Source: AP-15 sp963818695
Lineage (GTDB): Bacteria; Pseudomonadota; Alphaproteobacteria; ATCC43930; CGMCC-115725
Direction of reading: 5' to 3'
Length of the DNA: 64,000 nt
NCBI GenBank assembly: GCA_963818695.1
Contig: CAWFTG010000001.1
Span: forward strand, 719,902-783,901
Shown here: positions 10,063-20,824 of the stretch, piece by piece
Layout: every line of letters begins with the position of its first letter
Numbering within the stretch: the stretch's first letter is position 1
Position numbers and translations under genes: made by a program
Notes under the pieces: model-generated
What the model was told of the DNA's origin: nothing
Database searches by the model: none
The model's input: the letters and a program-made list of their open reading frames with translations, nothing else

Positions 10063-12829
10063 TCATCCGCTGTTGCGCAGACCCGCAGCAATGCCGTTGA
10101 TCGTCAGGTGGATCCCGGTCACGACGTTCTCGTCGGTATCACCGGCGCGATAACGCTTCAACAGTTCGATCTGCATGTGGTTGAGCGGATCGAGATAGGG
10201 GAAACGATTGCGGATCGAGCGCGCCAGAAGCGGGTTGGTTTCGAGCAGGCTCTGTTGGTCCATGATCATCAGCAACGCATCTACCGTACTCTGCCACTCA
10301 GCCCGCAACCGGGAAAAGACCCGGTCGCACAATTTCGCGTCGGAAACCAGTTCGGCATAACGCGAGGCGATTGCGATGTCGCTCTTTGCCAGCAGCATGT
10401 CCATGTTGGACAGCAGCATCTGAAAGAATGGCCACTCGCGATACATCGCTTGCAGCATCTGCATGCCGCCGTTCGCTTGCAATTCTAGCCACGCCTTCAC
10501 TGCGCTTCCAAAACCGTACCACCCCGGCAGCATCAGGCGGCATTGCGCCCAGCTGAATACCCACGGGATGGCGCGCAGATCTTCGATGCGTTCCGAAGGT
10601 TTTCGCGAGGATGGCCGGCTGCCGATGTTCAGGTTCGCGATCTCGCCGATCACCGTCGACTCGCGGAAGAAGCGGTCGAAGCCGTCGGTTTCGTAGACGA
10701 GGCTGCGATAAGCCCGGTAAGCCTGAGAAGAGAGGTAGTCCATTGCTGCCAGATATTTGACTGGCGGCTCGGCTGTCTCGGGCTGCAGCAAGGTGGCTTC
10801 GAGCGTCGCCGCGGCAAGGATTTCCAAATTGCGCCGGGCAAGCTCGGGGTTCGAATACTTGCTGGCGATGACCTCGCCCTGCTCGGTGATGCGGATTGCG
10901 CCCTGAACCGCGCCGGCGGGCTGCGCCAGTATGGCCTGGTAGCTCGGCCCGCCGCCGCGGCCGACCGAGCCGCCGCGGCCATGGAACAGGCGCAGCTTGA
11001 CGTCGTGACGGCGAAACACCTCGACCAGCGCGATTTCCGCCTTGTAGAGCTCCCAGCCGGAAGTCAGGAAACCGCCATCCTTGTTGCTGTCCGAATAACC
11101 GAGCATGACCTCTTGCACGCCACCCCGGCTCTCGAGCAGGCGCGCGTATTCCGGGAGGCCCAGCAATTCATCCATGACGGTGCTGCAATTGCGCAGATCC
11201 TCGATCGTCTCGAACAATGGAACAATGTCGAGATCGAGCGCGCCGTCGCGCGGCCGCAAGAGACCTGACTTCTTTCAGAAGCACAGCGGTTTCGAGAATG
11301 TCGGAGACACCGGCTCGTTTTGGAAATCACGTAATGCGGGACCGACGCCGGCCCGTAGCGGCGATGCGCATCGGCAGTCGCGCCTAGAATTGCAACTTCG
11401 CTCTCGGTCTCGGCCGAATAGGAAAGAAAGGGGGAAGACAGCGGGCGCGCGGTCGTCAGCTCCGTCAGCAGCAAGCGCATGCGCTCAGGCTCGGCAAGAG
11501 CGGCGTAATCGAGACCCGGTTGCACGAGGCCGAGCATCTCGCCGACCGTACGCTCGTGCACGTCCGCGTTCTGACGCAAATCGAGCGCGGCCAGATGAAA
11601 GCCGAAGACGTCGACGGCACGGCGCAAGCTTTTCAAGCGACCCTCGGCCAGGATCTCGGAGCCATTGGCGACAAGTGAGCCGTCAAGGGTTGAAAGATCG
11701 GCCAGCAATTCCCGACTGTCTCGATAAGGCGGTGCGTCGCTGGCGGTATGCTGCGGCGCTGCGAGGTCATCGAGCACACGCGCCGTCCTCGCCAGCCGCG
11801 CGTAGATCCGCGTAATGGCGCGACGATAGGGCTCGTGTTCTCGGTTGGCGGACCGATCCGGCGATCGTGCGGCGAGCTCCGCGAGCGCATCCGAAATGCC
11901 CACCAAGCGGCCATCGAGAGACAGCTCACCGCCCAGGCTACGCAACTCGTCAGGTAGTAATTCAGGGCGCGACTGCTTTGGGCCCGCAATGCCGCGCGCA
12001 ATACGCTCTCGGTCACAAAGGGATTGCCGTCGCGGTCGCCGCCGATCCAGCTGCCCAGCCGGATAAAGGAAGGCAGACCCTGCGCGAGCGTCACGCCCGC
12101 GCCGGCAAGCTCCTCTTCCAGCTCGGCGTAAAACCGCGGCAGCCCGGCGAGAAAAGTATTATCGTAATAGGAAAGGCCGTTGGCCACCTCGTCGATGACA
12201 CGCAGCCGGGTGCCGCGCAGCGGATTGGTCTGCCACAAGGTCAGCACGGCGCGGCGCAGCGCCGCCTCGTTCGCAGCGATTTCAGCTGTGGTCGGAGCAC
12301 AGCGATCGCGTTCCGCGATCAACTCGGCGACTTCCATCTCGCGGTCGATCGTGCTTTTGCGCCGCACTTCGGTCGGGTGCGCGGTCAATACAGGGACGAC
12401 CATGGCACCGGCAAAGAAGGCGCCGAGGCGAGCCGGCGGGATGCCCGCCTCACGGGACCGGGCGAGGGAATGCGCCAATGTGCCTTCGCGTGGTGTCGCG
12501 GCGCTCAGGGAATGGGCGCGGGTCCGGCGGATATGGTGCTGATCCTCGGCGATATTGGCGAGGTGGGAAAAGAAGCCGAAGGCACGAATAATCTGAAGCG
12601 CCTCCTTCGGCATCAGACCGTTCAGTGTCGCTTCGAGTTCCCGACGGGCGGTCAGATCCTCGTCTCGGCGGAAGCGGACCGAGTTTTGCCGAATGTTCTC
12701 GACGGTCTCGAAAACTGCTTCTCCGCCCTGCTCGCGTATCGTGTCGCCAAGAATGCGGCCGAGCAGGCGGATGTCTTCGCGAAGAGGCAGGTCCTTGTCT
12801 TCGGTCTCGATTGCCGGGCTGGTCTGCAT
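10063..12829 (-). CDS. ppc: Phosphoenolpyruvate carboxylase, frameshifted twice
   Basis: Anaplerotic enzyme converting PEP and bicarbonate to oxaloacetate. Total span is about 922 codons, normal for the family. The first frame carries the catalytic-histidine motif VLTAHPTEVRRKS. Homology moves frame near 11950 (after ALNYYL) and again near 11280. The last frame carries GYSDSNKDGG, the mobile-loop motif FHGRGGSVGRGGGP, and the C-terminal NGIAAGLRNSG typical of intact PEPC. Both shifts fit a missing base. The ATG is preceded by GGGGAGG. All motifs survive, so the protein is probably functional and the shifts are likely sequence errors. Confidence 0.93.
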
Positions 12830-13010
12830 GCGCCTCCCCTCTCGATCGCCGTCGTCGATGAATTCTTGCAGGAAATGTGCCTTGCCGGCGATTGCGCTCG
12901 AGTACCGAGATCAATCCTGACAACAAGTGCTACCGTGCGACCGGCATGACCCTCGAACGACACTGAGGCAGCTAGTTTTGAGTCGAGATTGCGCACAGGA
13001 GATTGCTGGG

Positions 13011-14195
13011 ATGAAGACGAGTGCCGAGCGGATCCTCACTACTCATGTCGGTAGCCTGCCTAGACCGCCCGAACTGCTGGAGTTTCTGGAGGCTCGCGAG
13101 ATCGGACGGCCATTCGAGCAGGCAGCGTTTGATGCTTGTCTCACCGGGGCGGTGCACGAGATCGTCCAAAGGCAAGTCGCGGCCGGGATCGACAGCGTCT
13201 GCGACGGCGAGCTCGGCAAGATTTCGTACACCTTCTATGTCCGCCATCGCCTATCCGGCATCACGGCGTTCCGCGGCAGCGATGTCGAAGAGCCGCCGCA
13301 GACCGCAGCGCACCGCGACCTCCTCGACCACCCCGATTTCATGCGGCGTCTCAACGAGGCGCGCGGCGGCACGGCATGGTTCAGCCGCGCAGCGGTGCCA
13401 TGCTGCGCCGGCCCGGTCGCCTACGCGAACCGGGCGCCGCTGGAAACCGACCTGCAAAATCTCGCGGCCGCCTGCGCCGCGGCGAAGCCGGCCGAAGCCT
13501 TCATGAACGCCGCCTCCCCCGGGGTGCTGACAAAATTTGTGCCGGACCGGTATTACCGGGACGAAGACGCCTATGTCGAGGCGCTGGCCAATGCGCTGAA
13601 AGAGGAATACGAGGCGATCACGCAGGCGGGGTTCATCCTGCAGATCGATGCGCCCGACCTCGGTTCGGCCCGGCACAACCAGTATCAGCACTTGTCAGAC
13701 AGCGAGTTCCTGCGCATTGCGGATCGGAATATCGCCGCGCTCAACCAGGCGACCGCCAATATTCCGCCGCAAGCAATGCGCATGCATCTGTGCTGGGGAA
13801 ATTACGAAGGCCCGCACACCCACGACATCCCGCTGGGAAAGATCCTCGACGTGTGCATGCGGGCGCGGCCGGCCGGATTGTCATTCGAGGCGGCCAATCC
13901 GCGCCATGCGCATGAATGGGAGGATTTGCGTGGCGCGAAAATCCCCGATGACAAGATCTTGATCCCCGGCGTCATCAATTCGACGACCAATTTCGTCGAG
14001 CATCCCCGGCTCGTCGCACAGCGGATTTGCCAATACGCTGACATTGTCGGCCGCGAGCGGGTCATCGCCGGCGCCGATTGCGGCTTTGCGACCTTCGCAT
14101 TCGTCAACAATGCTGTTGCGCCATCGGTCGTCTGGGCAAAGCTGTCGGCGCTGGCCGAAGGCGCGCGCATCGCCACCTCGCGTTTGTGGAGCTGA
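13011..14195 (+). CDS. Cobalamin-independent methionine synthase (MetE C-terminal) family protein
   Basis: 394 residues, a single barrel corresponding to the catalytic half of MetE, as in the methionine synthase II-like and epoxyalkane:CoM transferase-like group. The start ATG 13011 has AGGAG upstream; the frame is open further 5' but without a ribosome site. TTHVGSLPRP near the N-terminus, the zinc-ligand region HLCWGNYEGPH and the late cysteine motif ADCGFATF are visible. Lack of the MetE N-terminal half argues against a stand-alone methionine synthase. Thiol or methyl transfer on an unknown substrate is the safe statement. It diverges from ppc and converges on the kinase gene. Confidence 0.8.
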   Translation: MKTSAERILTTHVGSLPRPPELLEFLEAREIGRPFEQAAFDACLTGAVHEIVQRQVAAGIDSVCDGELGKISYTFYVRHRLSGITAFRGSDVEEPPQTAAHRDLLDHPDFMRRLNEARGGTAWFSRAAVPCCAGPVAYANRAPLETDLQNLAAACAAAKPAEAFMNAASPGVLTKFVPDRYYRDEDAYVEALANALKEEYEAITQAGFILQIDAPDLGSARHNQYQHLSDSEFLRIADRNIAALNQATANIPPQAMRMHLCWGNYEGPHTHDIPLGKILDVCMRARPAGLSFEAANPRHAHEWEDLRGAKIPDDKILIPGVINSTTNFVEHPRLVAQRICQYADIVGRERVIAGADCGFATFAFVNNAVAPSVVWAKLSALAEGARIATSRLWS

Positions 14196-14219
14196 GGTCG
14201 GGCGGCGGCTGGTTTGCTG

Positions 14220-15758
14220 CTATCCCTCAGCGAGCGCGCGCCGGGCGGCGGTGAGACAATCCTCCGTCCGGCCGCCGGCCTCGATGCGGACCCAGTCGAT
14301 CCTCCCCGCATCTTGACGCAGCTGTTCGGTGAGAATTTCCGGCGATGCGTCGGATGCGTCACGAACACGTGCGCGGATGCGGTTTGCCATAGCTTCCGGC
14401 CCAGCTTCGAGCCAAAGCCCCGAAAACGGGGCGGCGGCGGCACGAGCGATTTCGGCAAAGGAGTTGCGTTCCTCCGCCATCAGCGCCACCGCGTCGATAA
14501 TGACCGTATAACCGGCGGCAAGCCCCACCGCTGCCTTCCGGCATAGCGCGTCATAGACACGGGCCGAGTTCTCGGGGGTATAGGCGGTGGCCGGCAGGCG
14601 TTCCTCCGGATCTACGCCCATCAGAAGCTTGCGTGTCACATCGCTGCGCAGCAGGCGTGCGCCCGGGCGCAAACCGAGTTCGGGAGCAAGGCCCTCCGCC
14701 AATGTCGATTTGCCGGCGCCGCTCGGCCCCCCGATCGCAATAAGGCGGCGCGGCTGGGGCTGGAGAAATCGGTCTGCCAGAGCGAGATAGCGGCGGGCTT
14801 CGCAGGCCATCTTAGCGCCTGCAACAGCACTGGCAGCGTGCTCCAGCGCGGTTGCGGAGACATGCGCACGGATCGCCGCGCGCAACGACAGGAAAAGTGG
14901 CATCGCTGCGAGCCCGCCATCCTCCTCACTGCGGTCGAGGTAACGGTTGAACACGCGATTGGCAAAATGCCCGAGCCCGCGATGTTCCAGATCCATCAGT
15001 AGAAACGCGAGGTCGTAGAGCACGTCGATACTAGCGAGGGCCTCGTCGAACTCGAGGCAATCGAACAGTGTCGGTTGGCCGTCCAAAAGGCAGATATTCC
15101 GAAGATGCAGATCGCCGTGGCAATGGCGCACTTTGCCGGCTGCACGGCGCTGGTCGAGCAGCGCGTCCAGTGCTACGACCTGTTCGTCCCATTTCTCGAG
15201 AATGCCGTGGAGTCGATCCGGACTGAAGCCGGCGCGGCTCGGGGCTGCGAGGCAGCGATATTGGACCTGGGCAAGGTCGGCCATCTCCACCGCGCCGCCA
15301 TGGTCAGAGCGCCGGTCGGCGGACGCGTGAAACTGGGCAATATGGTCGGCGAGCTGATCCATTGTGTGCCGGTCGAGGCCACCCGTCTCGGCGAGTGCAT
15401 CAAATAATAAGGCCTGATCGAAACGCCGCATCACGACGACCCAATCGAGAGCCTCGCCGGTTGGCGCAAAGCTGACGGCGCCGTCAGCCCTTCGGAAGAG
15501 GCCGCGAACCTCCTCGTAAAGCGCCGGGGCGGTGCGCCGGTTGAGGACCAGCTCCGCCTCGCAGGCGCGCCGGCGGAGATCCGCCGTCGAAAAATCGAGA
15601 TAGGGATACGCTACTGCGCGCTTCAGTTTGCAGACGCGCTCGCCCGCGATGAAGATCAATGAAGCATGCGTTTCGATGACCTCGACGCGATCCACGCCTG
15701 GCCCGTAGGAGGACGGATCCCTCAGAAAGACGATGACGTCCTGCTGATCTTCGCTCAA
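14220..15758 (-). CDS. Fusion of aminoglycoside-phosphotransferase-like kinase and P-loop ATPase
   Basis: 512 residues. The N-terminal half is a protein-kinase-like APH fold with the catalytic loop HGDLHLRN (about 214-221) and a metal site in FDCLEFDEA. The C-terminal half is a gluconate-kinase-like P-loop domain with GGPSGAGKS near 343-351. The bifunctional protein is widespread in proteobacteria and its substrate is unknown; there is no evidence for antibiotic resistance. It lies 7 bases downstream of the TerB-like gene on the same strand and is probably in one unit with it. Confidence 0.82.
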   Translation of the reverse strand: MSEDQQDVIVFLRDPSSYGPGVDRVEVIETHASLIFIAGERVCKLKRAVAYPYLDFSTADLRRRACEAELVLNRRTAPALYEEVRGLFRRADGAVSFAPTGEALDWVVVMRRFDQALLFDALAETGGLDRHTMDQLADHIAQFHASADRRSDHGGAVEMADLAQVQYRCLAAPSRAGFSPDRLHGILEKWDEQVVALDALLDQRRAAGKVRHCHGDLHLRNICLLDGQPTLFDCLEFDEALASIDVLYDLAFLLMDLEHRGLGHFANRVFNRYLDRSEEDGGLAAMPLFLSLRAAIRAHVSATALEHAASAVAGAKMACEARRYLALADRFLQPQPRRLIAIGGPSGAGKSTLAEGLAPELGLRPGARLLRSDVTRKLLMGVDPEERLPATAYTPENSARVYDALCRKAAVGLAAGYTVIIDAVALMAEERNSFAEIARAAAAPFSGLWLEAGPEAMANRIRARVRDASDASPEILTEQLRQDAGRIDWVRIEAGGRTEDCLTAARRALAEG

Positions 15759-15765
15759 GACGGAG

Positions 15766-16170
15766 TTACAGCGTCTGAAACCGCGCGCGGGCGCTCCGTT
15801 CGATAGCGGCCGCGATCAATCGGTCGATATTGAGGCGGTCGCGGATCAGCTCGAGGATACGCAGCTCCTCCTGGGACGCCTCGCCGTCGGCGGCGGCGAG
15901 ATCGCAGGCGATCGCGTAGGCGGTTTCCCGCAACTTTGCCGGCAGAGCAGCCTTGATCGCCTTCAACGTCTCCTCGAGCCCGTGCTCCCGGCCCATCAGC
16001 TCGGTGCAGTCGTTCAGCGCCTGAGACAGATCGCGCCGATCGAAATTGCGGAAGACCGGGAAATCCTTGACGATGTCGTCGATGATCCGCAGCTCCGCAT
16101 CGGGCAGATCGCTGTCGGCCGCCGAGACGATGACCATCGTGTAGATCAGCGCGCGGTGGTGGTCGAGCAT
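15766..16170 (-). CDS. TerB-like domain protein
   Basis: 134 residues from ATG 16170, chosen because AGGAG lies about 6 bases upstream. The frame is open to 16296 but that extension overlaps dinG and is arginine-rich. An all-alpha fold with MVIVSAADSDLPDAELRIIDDIV and ACDLAAADGEASQEELRIL shows the paired acidic motifs of the TerB/DUF533 family (D-G-x-x-x-x-E-x). These proteins bind metal and are often membrane-associated; the family name comes from tellurite loci, and that role is not implied here. It sits between dinG and the kinase fusion. Confidence 0.72.
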   Translation of the reverse strand: MLDHHRALIYTMVIVSAADSDLPDAELRIIDDIVKDFPVFRNFDRRDLSQALNDCTELMGREHGLEETLKAIKAALPAKLRETAYAIACDLAAADGEASQEELRILELIRDRLNIDRLIAAAIERSARARFQTL

Positions 16171-16222
16171 GCGGTCTCCTGTTGCGGTTCGGCCTTCACA
16201 GATCAGGAGCCGGGCGCGGCTG

Positions 16223-18994
16223 TCAAGGCGTATCCGCCGCCGCGTCCAAAAACCGGGCCGTGGCCCCGGCCGCCTCCGCCAGAGGCAAGCGGGCAATGCC
16301 GACCCCCTCGGGAAAGGCCGACAGCAGGCGCGAAGGCACGGCGCGATCGAGCATGACGAAGACGCCGCGATCGTCGACGCGGCGGATCAGCCGGCCATAG
16401 GCCTGCCGCAGCCGCAGTCGGGCAATGCGGTCGGCGTACTGCACACCGCCGAAGACCGGCTTGCGGGCGCGATGCAGGACGTCGGGGCGCGGCCATGGCA
16501 CGCGATCGAAGACGATGAGCCGCAGCGCGCGCCCCGGGACATCGACGCCGTCGCGTACTGCGTCGGTGCCGAGCAGGCACAAATCCTCCTCGGCCCGAAA
16601 GATGTCGACGAGGGTCGCCGTCGACATCGCGTCGACATGCTGCGCGAGAAGCGTCAAGCCGCGCGCCTCGAGGGCGGGCGCAATGCGCTGGTGCACGGCG
16701 CGCAACCGCGCGATCGCGGTGAACAGGCCGAGCGCGCCGCCGCCGGCCGCGGCGAACAGCGACGCATACGCTGCCGCGACCTGTCCGATATCGTCCCGGG
16801 TAACATCGGTAACCATAAAAATCCGGGTCTGCGCCGGGTAATCGAACGGTGAGGCGATACGCGCGGCGGTCGGGGCTGCCGGGAGGTGCCGCAGACCGGT
16901 GCCGGCCTCTGCGCCGCGCCATGCCAACTCGGGATCGGCCGCATCACCAATCCCCGCATCATCGGTTAGAGTCGCCGAAGTAACGACGAGCCCGTGCGCC
17001 GGTCGTGCCACTAGCGCGACAAACGGGATGCCGGGATCGACCCAGTTGCGGTTTACCGCGACGTCGCTCTCCAAACCGTCGATCCGGTCGAGGGCGAACC
17101 ACTCGATCGTATCCGCCCGGGGCGTTTCGACGAGATCGCGAAGCAAACAGCTCCAGGCGGCGAGCTGCAGTCCGGCGCGGCGGTCGAGGCTGCGGATCGA
17201 CGCGTCGAGGCGCTGCCGCAGCCCGTGCTCGGGCGGGTCCTCGGGATCCTCGAGCCGGGCTCGCAGCGCTTCCGATACCTTTAGCAGCGCGGCACGAAGC
17301 CGTTCGAGGCTCTCGGCGAGCCATAGAGCCGCCTCGACCAGCCCCTCGATGGGCGGCCGCGCCTCCGCCTGCAGGCCATAACCGCTGTCGGCCAGCACGG
17401 CGCGCGCCAGCACCTGCTGGCGGACCAGAACCAGAAATTTTTCGAAGCCTTGATGGCCGCGTCCTTCGGCGACGCGCTGCGCCCAGCCATTACCGGGGAG
17501 AACCCGGGCGGCAGCCAGAGCATCGAGCAATGCTTTGGCGCCAGTGTCGTCGCCTTCGACGAGATCGCCGATCCGGCGCCGCAGGCCTCTGGCACGCGAG
17601 CGTCCGCCTGCTTCGGCGCCGACGATCCAGCGCCGCAGCTCACGTCCTTCCTGGCCGGAGAGGCGCACCGAAAAGGCGTTGTCGGCGGCATCCAACAGGT
17701 GGTGACCTTCGTCGAAGACATAGCGGGTCGGGACGGTCGCATCGTCGAGTCCGCCTAGAGCGGCCTGCGCCATGACCAGCGCATGATTAGCTACAACGAT
17801 GCGCGCCTGCCGCGCCTGACGGATGTTCTTCTCGACAAAACAGCGACGAAAATGAGGGCAGGCCGAGTGAATGCACTCGCCGCGGCGATCGGCCAGCCAA
17901 CCAACCCGGCCACGACCGATGAGTTCGGCGAGCCAGCCCGGGAAATCTCCTGCCACCAAATCCCCGGCCGCGGTTGCACCGATCCACCGGGCGATCAACC
18001 CGAGATGCCCGGCCGGCCTGCCCGGCCGGCCCATCGTGGCGCCGAGGGCGTCCTCGTAATTCAGCAGGCAGAGAAAATTCTCTCGCCCCTTGCGGATCAC
18101 GATGTTGCGGCGTTTGCGCGCGGGATCGGGATAGAGCCGATCGAGCTCGCTGGCGATTTGGGTCTGCAGGTTGCGGGTGTAGGTCGAGATCCACACCGAG
18201 CCCCGGTTCTTCTCCGCCCAGAGGCTGGCGGCTGCGATGTAGCCGAGCGTCTTCCCGACACCGGTCCCGGCTTCGGCAAGAACCGCCCGGGGTTGGTCAG
18301 GCTGGTCTCGCGGGCCAAAGGCGGGGGTAACTGCCGCGGCGTAATCGCTTTGCTGCGGCCGCTGCTCGGCGTCGGCGCCGAGCAGCTCGACCAACCGCGA
18401 GCGAGCCTCCTGGGGGCTTACCGGCTCGTTGCCGGGCGGCGGCGCCGGGGCCGGCTCCGACCACTCGTCGAGCCTTATCCAGACGCGCAGCCCGGCTGCT
18501 TTCCGCGATGCGCCGGCCTCGGCGGCCGGCAAGGCGGCGAGCACCGCGGGGCCCCACAGCCAACCCGCGTGCTCCATCACCTCGGCGATCGTACGAACCT
18601 CGGGATCGACCTCTTCTGCGAGCTTCTCCAGTAAGGCGCGTGCTACAGTGGCAAGAGTGACGCAAGCCTCCAGCGAACTGCTCGGCGGCGGCAGGCCGAG
18701 GACTTCAGCGAGACCGCGCGGCGTCGGCACGCAAAACCGCGCCGGATAGACAAATGCGAACAGCTCGAGCAAATCGAGCGCGGGGAAGCCGGGCATATCG
18801 AGCCGCCGCGCGGTAGCCGGGCCGTGGCACAACATCGGGGTTTCGCGTTCCACGCGGCTGCGTGCGTCGGCCGGGGAAAGCGCTTCGATCTCGCCGTCGG
18901 GGTCAAGCCACAGCACTTCCCGAAAACCGGCGACGAGAACCGGCGCATGTGGCACCAGCACCCGCCGCGGCGCTCGATCGATGGGTCGGGACAT
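16223..18994 (-). CDS. ATP-dependent DNA helicase, DinG/XPD type
   Basis: 923-residue superfamily 2 helicase with an iron-sulfur cluster domain. Walker A is EAGTGVGKT near 241-249 and the Walker B variant is DEGH (DEGHHLLDAADNAF). Four cysteines between them (one in NFLCLL, three in GECIHSACPHFRRC) fit the 4Fe-4S cluster. The C-terminal helicase half has TSATL and motif VI QAYGRLIRR. An N-terminal extension of about 210 residues precedes the helicase core. It probably acts in DNA repair or resolution of unusual structures. It starts 125 bases from the divergent pyrD. Confidence 0.88.
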   Translation of the reverse strand: MSRPIDRAPRRVLVPHAPVLVAGFREVLWLDPDGEIEALSPADARSRVERETPMLCHGPATARRLDMPGFPALDLLELFAFVYPARFCVPTPRGLAEVLGLPPPSSSLEACVTLATVARALLEKLAEEVDPEVRTIAEVMEHAGWLWGPAVLAALPAAEAGASRKAAGLRVWIRLDEWSEPAPAPPPGNEPVSPQEARSRLVELLGADAEQRPQQSDYAAAVTPAFGPRDQPDQPRAVLAEAGTGVGKTLGYIAAASLWAEKNRGSVWISTYTRNLQTQIASELDRLYPDPARKRRNIVIRKGRENFLCLLNYEDALGATMGRPGRPAGHLGLIARWIGATAAGDLVAGDFPGWLAELIGRGRVGWLADRRGECIHSACPHFRRCFVEKNIRQARQARIVVANHALVMAQAALGGLDDATVPTRYVFDEGHHLLDAADNAFSVRLSGQEGRELRRWIVGAEAGGRSRARGLRRRIGDLVEGDDTGAKALLDALAAARVLPGNGWAQRVAEGRGHQGFEKFLVLVRQQVLARAVLADSGYGLQAEARPPIEGLVEAALWLAESLERLRAALLKVSEALRARLEDPEDPPEHGLRQRLDASIRSLDRRAGLQLAAWSCLLRDLVETPRADTIEWFALDRIDGLESDVAVNRNWVDPGIPFVALVARPAHGLVVTSATLTDDAGIGDAADPELAWRGAEAGTGLRHLPAAPTAARIASPFDYPAQTRIFMVTDVTRDDIGQVAAAYASLFAAAGGGALGLFTAIARLRAVHQRIAPALEARGLTLLAQHVDAMSTATLVDIFRAEEDLCLLGTDAVRDGVDVPGRALRLIVFDRVPWPRPDVLHRARKPVFGGVQYADRIARLRLRQAYGRLIRRVDDRGVFVMLDRAVPSRLLSAFPEGVGIARLPLAEAAGATARFLDAAADTP

Positions 18995-19119
18995 AGGATA
19001 TGTCTATCACATCGGCGGCTCCGCCCTCATCCGCCTCGCCGCGCTCAGCACTCTTTCCGCATGCGGGGAGGGATTACAACGTTTTTGGCGGGGTTTCGGT
19101 ATACAATGCAGCAACTGCC

Positions 19120-20229
19120 ATGATCGACTTATATCCGTTGATCCGGCCGGTTCTGCGTCGGCTCCCGGCCGAAACCGCGCATAATTTGACATTGCGGGCG
19201 CTCGAGGCGGGGTTGGGTCGGTTTGCCGTTGACCGTCGCGCCCGAGAACCCGACCCACCGATCTTGGCGCAGCGCCTGTGGGGGCTGGATTTTCCGAACC
19301 CGGTCGGGCTCGCTGCCGGCTTCGACAAGAATGCCCGAGTGCCCGAGGCGCTGCGAGGCTTTGGGTTCGGGTTTGTCGAGATCGGTACCGTTACCCCTCG
19401 ACCGCAACGCGGCAATCCAAAACCCCGTCTCTTTCGCCTCAAAGAGGATCAGGCGATTATCAATCGCATGGGCTTCAACAGCGGCGGGCTCGATGCCGCC
19501 ATCGAGCGCCTTCGGCGCCGCCGTACCGGGATCGTTGGGGTCAATCTAGGCAACAACCGTGATTCACGCGACCCCGTTACCGAATATTCGGAGGGGATCC
19601 GCCGAGCATCGGAAGTGGCCGATTATCTCGTGGTCAATGTCTCTTCCCCGAACACCCCAGGTTTGCGCGATCTGCAGCGCCGTGCCAGCCTTCAATCATT
19701 GCTTGGCCCATTACTTCGAGCCTGTGAGGAAGGCCGGCGTCGGGTGCCGTTGCTGGTAAAGATTGCGCCCGACCTCACCACGCAAGAGCGAGAAGACATT
19801 GCCTCGGTTGCTCTGGGTGCCGGCATCGACGGCCTGATCGTTTCCAACACGACGGTGGACCGGCCGAAAGGCCTCGTGAGCCGCTATGCGACAGAGCCGG
19901 GCGGGCTAAGCGGGCCGCCGCTCTTTGCACCTTCGACTGCTCTCCTCGCCGACATGTACCGGTTGACACACGGTCGGTTGCCGCTGATCGGCGTCGGGGG
20001 GGTGGGTAGCGCCGCAGAGGCGTACCAGAAGATTCGCGCCGGCGCTTGCCTCGTGCAGCTCTATACGGCCCTCGTTTTTGCGGGCCCTGGTCTCGTGACT
20101 GGCATAAAGGGAGGCCTTGCAGAGTTGCTTCGGGCCGAGGGCTTCACCTGCGTTGCCGAGGCGGTCGGTGCGCCGGCAGCGCTCAAGGGCGGCTCCTCGG
20201 AACCCGTCGGTATGAAGGCGCCGTCCTAG
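19120..20229 (+). CDS. pyrD: Dihydroorotate dehydrogenase (quinone), class 2
   Basis: 369 residues. It oxidises dihydroorotate to orotate and passes electrons to quinone, the fourth step of pyrimidine synthesis, at the inner membrane. The N-terminal helix (MIDLYPLIRPVLRRLPAETAH) is the class 2 membrane anchor. FMN and substrate motifs include GLAAGFDKNA, FNSGGLD, and the catalytic serine in VNVSSPNTPGLR. The start was set at ATG 19120, where homology begins; the frame is open to 19000 without support. Confidence 0.94.
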   Translation: MIDLYPLIRPVLRRLPAETAHNLTLRALEAGLGRFAVDRRAREPDPPILAQRLWGLDFPNPVGLAAGFDKNARVPEALRGFGFGFVEIGTVTPRPQRGNPKPRLFRLKEDQAIINRMGFNSGGLDAAIERLRRRRTGIVGVNLGNNRDSRDPVTEYSEGIRRASEVADYLVVNVSSPNTPGLRDLQRRASLQSLLGPLLRACEEGRRRVPLLVKIAPDLTTQEREDIASVALGAGIDGLIVSNTTVDRPKGLVSRYATEPGGLSGPPLFAPSTALLADMYRLTHGRLPLIGVGGVGSAAEAYQKIRAGACLVQLYTALVFAGPGLVTGIKGGLAELLRAEGFTCVAEAVGAPAALKGGSSEPVGMKAPS

Positions 20230-20528
20230 TCCTCATTTTCTGGTTCTGCTGCAGCTGCGCCGCCATTATCCGCCGCATGGACGAGCTGCTCGAACTCGCT
20301 CTGCGTCTCACAAATGCGCACCTTGCAACGCGAATCGCGCCGCGCTTCGGCCAGCAGAGCACGCTGATCGTACCTTGCTGCGTCAACGCGCAGGTAACGA
20401 AACGAGCGCCTCAACCCCTCTGCCCTGGTGAAGGTGTCGTAACTGTATCCCCCATTTCGCTCGAGCAACGGTCCGATCAACAGTTCCATTTCGATCACTG
20501 CTCCCCTCAAGCGGAACAAGCCCAGCAA
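20226..20528 (-). CDS. Hypothetical protein in the gap after pyrD
   Basis: A 100-codon frame converging on pyrD and overlapping its last four bases. From the internal ATG at 20492 the protein reads MELLIGPLLERNGGYSYDTF and ends in an acidic tail (AEPENED). Codon use looks natural and the composition is protein-like, but I recognise no family. A neighbouring frame upstream (LARALGTKIAGL) could be its broken 5' end. The rest of 20230-20824 shows nothing I can support. Confidence 0.35.
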   Translation of the reverse strand: MLGLFRLRGAVIEMELLIGPLLERNGGYSYDTFTRAEGLRRSFRYLRVDAARYDQRALLAEARRDSRCKVRICETQSEFEQLVHAADNGGAAAAEPENED

Positions 20529-20824
20529 TCTTCGTGCCGAGCGCTCTCGCCAGATTTCCTATCAAAGCCAGCGTCTTTATCTTGCCCCACCAGGGGGGCG
20601 CTTGCCCTCGACGGCTCTCGTATGGTTCAGATGGACCAGTGCCGCTTCGCCGGGACCTCTGCCGAGAGAACGAGTTCTCCGAACGGATGTTCCGTTAAGA
20701 TTGGAAACATTCAGTAAACGGGAGGTCTTTTTGCCATGGTCCTAGTAAATTTTCTGCACCGATATTAATCTTCGATGTCGAGACATTATCGGCCGCTATT
20801 CGTGACTTCCGAGTTGTCGTCCGT

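Noticed and set aside
14220..15758. Aminoglycoside resistance gene
   Set aside because: The APH-like domain is fused to a P-loop kinase domain, a widespread protein of unknown substrate, not a resistance determinant.
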